Source: a virus
Reading direction: 5' to 3' (one strand)
DNA: 64,000 nucleotides
IMG/VR virus record: IMGVR_UViG_3300043444_000140
Location: 43,036-107,035 of that record
The translations under genes were made by a program, and so were the position numbers. Below are positions 8,422 to 16,200 of the stretch, in pieces. The notes beneath the pieces are model-generated. The model saw nothing but the letters and a program-made list of their open reading frames with translations. It was not told the origin of the DNA and made no database searches. Position 1 is the first letter of the stretch; every line of letters starts with the position of its first letter.

Positions 8422-9123
8422 ATGGCATATACAAGAGGAACTAACACCAACATCATCGTTGGTGCAGCAGCACTATTTGTTTACAAGCCAGGTCAACTCG
8501 ATGACCCAGCGAACCAACTACCAACATACGTTGATGGTATTTCGTACAAGGACGAGTTGTCAGGCTACATTGCAGATGCATTCTGGAACGGAAGCCCAGC
8601 CCAGACATCATCGAACGCAACTAGAGCAGCAAACTTCGAGAACATCGGTTACACCAGCAATGGTCTAGAACTACAGTTCCAGCCTGACTTCGGTGAAGTA
8701 CAGGTTGACCAACTTCTTGACGTTGCAAAGTTGTACAAGCAAGGTATGCAGGTTAACCTAAATACTTCGTTCGCAGAGGCAACTCTAGAGAACTTGCTTT
8801 ACGCAACCGCAGCCAACCCAGACGACTTCGACAACGGAGTAACTAACCCAGACCTAAAGGAACTAACCCTTTCTGCAGGTGACCTAGGTGAGTGCCCAAT
8901 CGAGCGAGGTATCGTTGCAGTTGGTCCAGGTACTGGAGAATGTCAGCCTGACGAGCAGGTTGAGCGTATCTACATCGGTTACCGTGCACTCTCAATTGAG
9001 AATGTTACTGTATCGGCAAAGCGTGACGAGGCAACAATGTTTGAAGTATCATTTAGAATGCTTCCAGACAACTCTGCTTCTTACGGTAAGATCGTAGACC
9101 GTACCATCCCAGCAGTATCGTAA
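8422..9123 (+). CDS. Major tail tube protein
   Basis: 233 residues. The N-terminus (MAYTRGTNTNIIVGAAALFV) and a beta-rich body with IERGIVAVGPGTGE are typical of actinophage major tail proteins, which polymerise into the tube. It has its own promoter and is followed by a terminator, so it is a monocistronic, highly expressed gene. Codon choice is more biased to GC-ending codons than in neighbours, as in the capsid gene. Only one tube-type gene and no sheath are seen, which supports a non-contractile tail. Confidence 0.75.
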   Translation: MAYTRGTNTNIIVGAAALFVYKPGQLDDPANQLPTYVDGISYKDELSGYIADAFWNGSPAQTSSNATRAANFENIGYTSNGLELQFQPDFGEVQVDQLLDVAKLYKQGMQVNLNTSFAEATLENLLYATAANPDDFDNGVTNPDLKELTLSAGDLGECPIERGIVAVGPGTGECQPDEQVERIYIGYRALSIENVTVSAKRDEATMFEVSFRMLPDNSASYGKIVDRTIPAVS

Positions 9124-9142
9124 ATATAACTTAATATAGGAA

Positions 9143-9175
9143 GCCGTCCAGTTTAACTACTGGGCGGTTTTCTTT
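9143..9175 (+). terminator. Terminator after major tail protein
   Basis: Stem GCCGTCCAGT (9143-9152) with ACTGGGCGGT (9159-9168), a six-base loop, then TTTTCTTTTT. Confidence 0.88.
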
Positions 9176-9176
9176 T

Positions 9177-9185
9177 TGGTATACT
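9177..9185 (+). promoter_or_regulatory. Extended -10 promoter, leaderless
   Basis: TGG-TATACT (hexamer 9180-9185), six bases before the ATG at 9192. The promoter abuts the preceding terminator T-run, and no -35 is apparent. Confidence 0.58.
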
Positions 9186-9191
9186 TAGTAG

Positions 9192-9872
9192 ATGGCTACC
9201 GCAATATACAAATCTGCAATAATTGAAACCATTGATCGTGAGGAGATATACATCACTCCACTAAAAATCAAGTATCTAAGGTTGTTCATGGAAGAATTTG
9301 GCAATGTAAGAAAGTCTTCAAATAATGACGATGCCTTCACGTTTGTTTCTAAGTGTGCCCTGATCGCCATGAAACAGTACAAGCCAGAGATAAAGACAAT
9401 TGAGCAGGTAGAAGACTCTTTTGACCTAGCAACGCTCTATACAGTTCTTGATATAGCAGCAGGCATTAGCATGAAGAGCCCAGAAGACTCTGGAGAAAGT
9501 ATCCCTGAGCAGGCTAATAGCAAAGAAAACAACTCTTGGGAAACTATAGACCTTGCTAAGTTGGAGTCAGAGGTGTTCTTGCTGGGTATTTGGAAAGACT
9601 ATGAGGAACTAGAGTCATCTCTATCAATGCCAGAGTTATCGGAAACTCTCAACGCTAAACGAGAGCAGTCGTATAATGAAAAGAAGTTTATGGCATCACT
9701 CAAGGGTATTGACATTGACGGTGGTAAGCCAGAAGAGAACGCATGGGAAAAACTAAAGAACAAGGTTATGAATAAGGGTAAAGACTCTAACGACATTACT
9801 TCGCTTACTGGAGCAAGGGCTAGAAAAGCAGGCTTTGGTATCGGTATGGGCATGTCGTATGAAAAACACTAA
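9192..9872 (+). CDS. Tail assembly chaperone, long form
   Basis: 226 residues. Residues 20-95 (ITPLKIKYLRLFMEEFG, CALIAMKQYKPE, LATLYTVLDIAAG) match the short protein encoded at 9927, so the two are paralogous. Residues 115-175 (IWKDYEELESSLSMPELSETL, EKKFMASLKGIDI) resemble the T-type extension of G-T chaperones. G and G-T proteins coat the tape measure while the tail assembles. Here the long form is a complete gene with a leaderless promoter and no ribosome site, suggesting low output. No slippery frameshift site is needed. Confidence 0.75.
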   Translation: MATAIYKSAIIETIDREEIYITPLKIKYLRLFMEEFGNVRKSSNNDDAFTFVSKCALIAMKQYKPEIKTIEQVEDSFDLATLYTVLDIAAGISMKSPEDSGESIPEQANSKENNSWETIDLAKLESEVFLLGIWKDYEELESSLSMPELSETLNAKREQSYNEKKFMASLKGIDIDGGKPEENAWEKLKNKVMNKGKDSNDITSLTGARARKAGFGIGMGMSYEKH

Positions 9873-9890
9873 TCTTAAATCTTTTGTTTA

Positions 9891-9899
9891 TGTTATAAT
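9891..9899 (+). promoter_or_regulatory. Extended -10 promoter of the short chaperone gene
   Basis: TGT-TATAAT (hexamer 9894-9899), followed by AAAGGAGG at good distance from the ATG at 9927. Confidence 0.62.
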
Positions 9900-9926
9900 T
9901 AATAAGACCTTTAAAGGAGGAAACAC

Positions 9927-10241
9927 ATGGCAACAACCGTAAATGAAGCAAAGACAGTTACTATGCTTGACGGAACTAAAATTGAAATTAGACCACTAAA
10001 GATCTCTCTTCTTCGTCCATTCATGGACAAGTTCGAGAAGATCGCAGAGGTCGCAGACAATAACTCAAAATCAATGGACCTTCTTCTAGAATGTGTGGCT
10101 ATTGCTATGAAGCAGTACAAGCCAGAACTAGCAGAGAAGCCAGCAGACTTGGAAGATCTTCTTGACCTTCCAACAGTCTATGAAATTGTGGAGGAAGCAT
10201 CTGGACTTAAGATTGCCCAGACTGCTGCTACACTACTGTAG
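9927..10241 (+). CDS. Tail assembly chaperone, short form
   Basis: 104 residues, corresponding to the N-terminal domain of the protein at 9192 (shared IRPLKISLLRPFMDKF, AIAMKQYKPEL and a DLPTVYEIVEEASG end). It lacks the T-type extension. It has a consensus extended -10 and a near-perfect AAAGGAGG, so it should be made in excess over the long form, as G is over G-T in lambda. It lies directly before the tape measure gene, the usual position. Confidence 0.75.
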   Translation: MATTVNEAKTVTMLDGTKIEIRPLKISLLRPFMDKFEKIAEVADNNSKSMDLLLECVAIAMKQYKPELAEKPADLEDLLDLPTVYEIVEEASGLKIAQTAATLL

Positions 10242-10271
10242 CAAAAAATAAAATAAAAGAGGTGTTTATGG

Positions 10272-13200
10272 ATGGCTGATTCCCAGACTAATATCAATAT
10301 AAATATTGATACCAGTCAAGCCCTAGCAAACCTGCAGGCTTTGCAGTCTCAGATATCAGCCTTCCAAACCTCGATGGCTCGTGGCACTGCCACGCAAGCA
10401 GCAAACGCTGCCAAACTAAGACAAAACCTAATAAACGACATCAATGCAACTAAAAAGTTTGCAGCAGGTATCACAGATATCAAGACCACTACAGAGTCGT
10501 TTACAACCTCACTTGAGAAAAACAAGTTCTCAATGGGGCAATACTTTAAGTATGCTGGTGGTGCAACAAAGAATTTCGGTAAACTATTCAAAACCGAAAT
10601 GGCAACTATTGATAAGGTTGCTCGTGAACGTGTCAAAGACCTACAGACCCAATACATCCAACTAGGTCGTGACGCAAACGGTGCCATGAAGGCAATTTCC
10701 GTAAGACCACTAGTTCTTGACATGGAAAACCTGGGAACCAAAACAGCCATCGCTGCCCAGAAACAACAGATTCTAAACCAACTCCTAAAGCAGGGGTCAA
10801 CAAACATGCTCAACTGGGGTAAGAACACCCAGTGGGCAGGTCGTCAGTTGATGGTTGGTTTTACAGTTCCTCTAACTATGGCAGGTACTGCAGCAGCCAA
10901 AGCATTCATGGACATGGAGCAGGCTGCAATTAAGTTTAGCAGGGTATACGGAAGTTTTGGAACAACTACTAAAGACGTAGACGCAATGGTAGACTCAGTA
11001 AAGAGACTAGCCTCCGAGTTTACAAAGTACGGTGTTGCGGTGTCAGACACAATGACCATGGCTGCAGATGCTGCAGCAGCAGGTAAAGAGGGCGTTGAAC
11101 TATTAGAGCAGGTAACTAACGCAACCAGGCTTGCAATTCTTGGTAACGTAGATCAGCAACAAGCACTGGAAACAACAATGTCTCTAACAAATGCGTTTGG
11201 TATTGCTGCAGAAGAACTCACAGGGAAGATCAACTTCCTTAACGCAGTTGAAAACCAAACCGTTACCGCCATTGAAGACCTTACAATTGCTATTCCAAAG
11301 GCTGCTCCAGTTATTCAGCAACTTGGTGGAGACGTAGAAGACCTAGCATTCTTCCTAACAGCAATGAAGGAAGGTGGAATTAACGCATCAGAAGGTGCTA
11401 ACGCACTTAAGTCTGGTCTTGCATCTTTGATTAATCCAACCAACAAGGCATCTGAGTTCCTGCAGAGTTTTGGCATTAACGTAAAGAACATCGTTGAGTC
11501 AAACATGGGAGACGTTAAGGGTCTAGTTGTTGAGTTTGCATCAGCCCTCGACACCCTAGATCCACTAAACCGTGCACGTGCCATCGAACAGATGTTTGGT
11601 AAGTTCCAGTTCTCACGTCTATCAACATTGTTCCAGAACGTAATTGACGAGGGTAGCCAGGCAAACAAGGTTCTGGGGCTTACAAGGGCAACCTCTGAAG
11701 AATTGGCAATCCTATCTGAGCGAGAGTTGAAGAAGGTTGAAAGTTCTCCAATGTTCAAGTTCCAGAAGTCAATCGAAGACATCAAGGCAAAACTTGTTCC
11801 AATTGGAGAAGCATTCCTAAAGGCTATTACTCCTGTTATTGATTTCGTAGGAAAGTTCCTAGACGGATTTAATAAGATGTCCGAGGGTGCAAAGAGTTTC
11901 TGGATTACAACCACAGCAATCCTTGCTGGTGTTGGTCCAGCACTTCTAATGACAGTTGGTCTTGTTGCTAACGGTATTGCAAACCTTATTAAGATGTTTG
12001 CATCTATCAAGTCATTCATTAACAGAACTTCGCAAGATACGAATGCTTTGGGTGAATCAACCTCATACATGACCGCAGAGCAGATCAGAGCAGCAGCGGT
12101 CGCTGCATCACTTGAGCAGGTACACCAAACCCTAGAACAAAGATTTACATCAGAAGCAGCCTCAGTAGACAAACTGACGCAGGCTTACGGAAGAAACATC
12201 GCAGCACAATCTGCATACAGTAACGCAAACCTTATTCCAACAACTCCAGTTAGGGGTGCAAAGAAATTTGCAACTGGTGGATTTGTGTCTGGTCCTGGAA
12301 CAGGAACGTCGGATTCAATCCCTGCCATGCTGTCAAATGGCGAAGCAGTTATCCCAGCAAAGTCAGTTGCACAAAACCCTGACCTAGTTAGAGGCTTGAT
12401 TGCAGGAAACGTTAAGGGTTACTCTCAAGGTGGAATTGCTAATGGCAAGGCGGTCGTAGCCTTTGGTGCACACCAACCATTCACAGTCGCTCACGAGATG
12501 ATCGCAAGAATGGGTATGGATATGGCTGCCGAGTCAGGTGCCACATTCAAGCAGTTCTCAACTGCCCAGGGTAAGTCGAAGAGATCTCTACTCACTGACG
12601 ACCTAAAGAAGAAACTTATCCAGGAGTCTATTGGTATAACTCCAGACATTACCAAGAACCCATTCACCCTGATGGAGTCCCTATCTGCACAAGGTATCAA
12701 GGACGTAACCCTACTTCTTGGTCAAGACAGAATGGCTGCTGGAGTATTCGACAAGGCAGCAGCAGACTACGGAATTACTCTACGCAAGGTTGCTATCCCT
12801 AGAGATCCAGGATCACCATCTGGCACCGAGACAAGACTAGCAATTTCAAACAACAACACCAGAAGATATCAGGAACTAATTGCCTCTGGTGCATCTCAGG
12901 CGACCAAGGATGAAGTATTTAAGCAGATGAAGTCTGCCATGTCAATGCCAAAGATGGCTAAGGGCGGTATCGTTTCTGGACCTGGAACAGGAACCTCAGA
13001 TTCAGTTCCAACTCTGCTATCTCGTGGCGAAGCGGTAATCCCTGCTAAGTCGGTAGCAAGCAATCCAGAACTAGTAAGAGGACTGATTGCAAATAACATT
13101 CCAGGATTCAGCGAAGGCTTTGACTCGACAGGACTAATAAGTGCTGCTATGGCTAAGTATCGTGGATCAAAGCCCGAAGTATTCCAGGCTCAGTTTGAAA

Positions 13201-16200
13201 GAGAACTTGAAGACATTCTCAAAACAACTGGAGATACTCAAACAATGCTACTTGAGCAACTTCAAAAGTACGTAGATACAACAAAGACTACTGCAAAAGC
13301 AACCATGAAGAGGTTCATGTCTCAAAACGAAGAGCAGGGGAAAAACCTAAGACCGTTATACAACAGGAAGGCTGCACAACAGGCTGGAGGAGACTTTGCT
13401 CACGTAGAAGATAGCAGGGAAGTTTCTGCACAGTATGTTCTAGACAACAGCCCAAACCTTCAGGCAGGGCACAGAGAGAGACTGGAAAGACTAGTTGCAA
13501 ATAATCCAGATTATAAGGTTATGGCTGGAAGTGGCTTGGGCTTTACTCAGTCAAATGCACTTAATCTAAAAATGAGCAGAGGGAAAAAGAGTGCTCCTGT
13601 AGAAGAATTTTTGGCAGATTTTGAATCAAGAGGTGTCGGAAAATGGACCCAGAGTGCTGAGATTGCTGGTCTTAAGATGGCAGATATTTCTGACGAACTA
13701 AAGATTTACGACGACGCACTTGCTGCTGGGGTAAGGCAATGGCAAGGAATGAATCCAACTCTTGAGTTGACCCAGCAAGAGTTTGCAAACATAGAGCGTA
13801 ACGTTAGAACAACTATCGCACCACAAATACCAGTTGTCGCTCAGGCTTTTGGAGATCTTGCAAATGAACTACATGATCTAAGATACCTTGTGGGAGAAAA
13901 GGAATTTGCAGCAACTGGAATTAAGAAGAACCCATATAGACAGTTCCCAAGAAAGGGCAAAAAATCCGCAACTGATGCATTGTCTCCAGTGCCACTAAGC
14001 GAAATGCCACTAACACTTTCAAATGAATTTGCAGATGAAGCAGCGGTACAGGCACAGACAAAGTCTCCATCTAAGAGAACACGCAAGGTAGCAAAAGACA
14101 CTGTTGATGGATACGTTCTTGAACTTGAGAATGGTGAAGCAAGAGTTGCAGAAGCAGCAGCCACAGCAGAAAAGAAGCGTGGTAAGATGGCTGGCATTGG
14201 CGACAAGGCATCTGGGTTCTTTGCAAGAAGAAAGCAACAGGCTGCACTAGACAAGCAGATGGCTGCAGAAAGAACTGCCATTGCGTCTGAGTTGCTTCTA
14301 GCAACCGATAAGGAGTACGGGGCACTTGCTGCACAAAGACAACTCTTAAACAGAAAGGTAACACTAACTGACGCAGAGTATGCTGACCTATTAAAGACCA
14401 TCAACTTGATGGGGGTAAAGGAAGCAGAGATTGCTACCGACATCAAGAACAATGGTGCTGAGTCTAAGGTACTTAAAGAGAGAATTGCCCTTGCTGCAGA
14501 ACGTGGCATTGCAATTAATGCTGAACAGGCTGCAAACCTAAAGGAACAAAAACTAAGTCGTCGTGAAAGACTGGGCAACTTCGTCAGGGGTGGTGCTGGA
14601 AGAATGTCTGGAATCGGCATGACAGCATCTATGGTTGCTGGCTCATTGACGATGATTCCTGGAGCAATTGGAGAAATGGCACAGAGCATTACCCCAGTAA
14701 TTGGTGGCTTGTCTATGATGTCTATGATGATTCAGGGTCCAGTTAGTGCTGGTATCGTAGGACTAGTCGCTGCCATCGGTGCAGTTGTTTATGGATTTAT
14801 GCAATACAACGCATCAATTGACAAGGGTATTGACAAGGCTCTTGCATTTGGAGATGCTCTAGGAAGCGGTACAAAGGCTATGCAGGGCTTGGCAGAGTTT
14901 GCTGGTAACGTAACCGCATCAGAAGTCCTAGATAGACGTAGAACTCAGGCTGTAAACCCATATCAGGTTGTAAGCGGTAAGACGACCTTTGGAGAGTCAT
15001 ACCTAGAGTCTGATGGTGGCAAGGCAATGGCTAAGGCTATCGGAGACCAGGCTAAGGTTTCTGGTAAGGCTGGCGTTGGTGGAAACATGAAGAACCAACT
15101 AGTATCTGCTGTTCTTTCTGGGGCATTGGGTGCAGCACAGGCTAGAAGCATTGCAGTTAATCTTGGTAGAGAACTTGGCGACGAAGAACTGGGTATTAGA
15201 GTTGCTGGAGAAATTGCAGAACTTGTGGGTCCAAATGGAGAAAACGTTCTTAAGGATGGCTTGGCTATTAGGGTCAAGATGATGCAAGAAACTAGAGGTC
15301 AGATTGGAAGTTCTGCAGCAAACCTAAACCAAATGGGTGGCTTTACAGGAACAGAAATGCTTCAGACTGGTGGTGGCATCGCAGCAGGTGCAGGTGCTGG
15401 AGCCGTTGCAGGTGCAGTGATTGGATCATTCCTTGGACCAATTGGAACTGGTGTTGGGGCTATTGTCGGAACTATTGCAGGTGGAATCACTGGTGGTCTT
15501 CTAGGTGCTCAAGAACATGCAGAACGTCTGGGGTATCTAGCAGGAGCAACCGTATCTATTCAGTCAACTGCACTAGAGCAACAAAAGCAAATGCTAGACT
15601 CTCTAGAACTAGACTACGAGAAGCGTATTGAGGCTGCCAAGGCTGCTGGCGACACCGCAAAGGCAGATGAACTTCAGAACAAGTTGATTGCTGAAAGACA
15701 AAATCTTCTAAAGCAGAACGCACTCACCCAGCAAACAATTACTGATTCGTTTAAGAATTCACAATACCAGAATGAGATGATGGCTGGTGTAGACAAGGCT
15801 ATCGAGAAAAAGTACAAAGACACCCCAATGGAGGACATCGCCAAGGTCGCAAGAGACAAACTAGGTGGCATCCAAAATAGAGAACAGCAATTCACCATGA
15901 AGATGCTTCTCAATACAAACGTAGATCCATTGCAGATGCTTGCCATTACAGACATCATGGGCACCGACCAATCAGCAATCTCTAAGGTTCTAAACATTAA
16001 TGCAAACCTTGGTGGATCAAACCTAAACCAGGTAATGGCAATCTCTGGACTATTTACTGACCAAAATGGCAAGCCAGCCACCCAAATTCAAAAAGACTTC
16101 ATTATCAGGATGTCTTCCGTTACAGACGGAGAGCAAGCAAACAAGTTGATGACTCTATACTCAGAACTTGGAAAGTCTGGTATGGGATGGGTAAATGCTT

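Noticed and set aside
10268-10279. ATG just before the tape-measure start
   Set aside because: It opens a frame of only three codons before TGA. The ATG at 10272 gives the full protein.
11315-12172. 285-codon minus-strand frame inside the tape measure
   Set aside because: Antisense of a clearly coding repetitive region, with no promoter or ribosome site and no recognisable domain.
13841-14689. 282-codon minus-strand frame inside the tape measure
   Set aside because: Same reason: Ser/Ala-rich antisense of the coiled-coil part of the tape measure.
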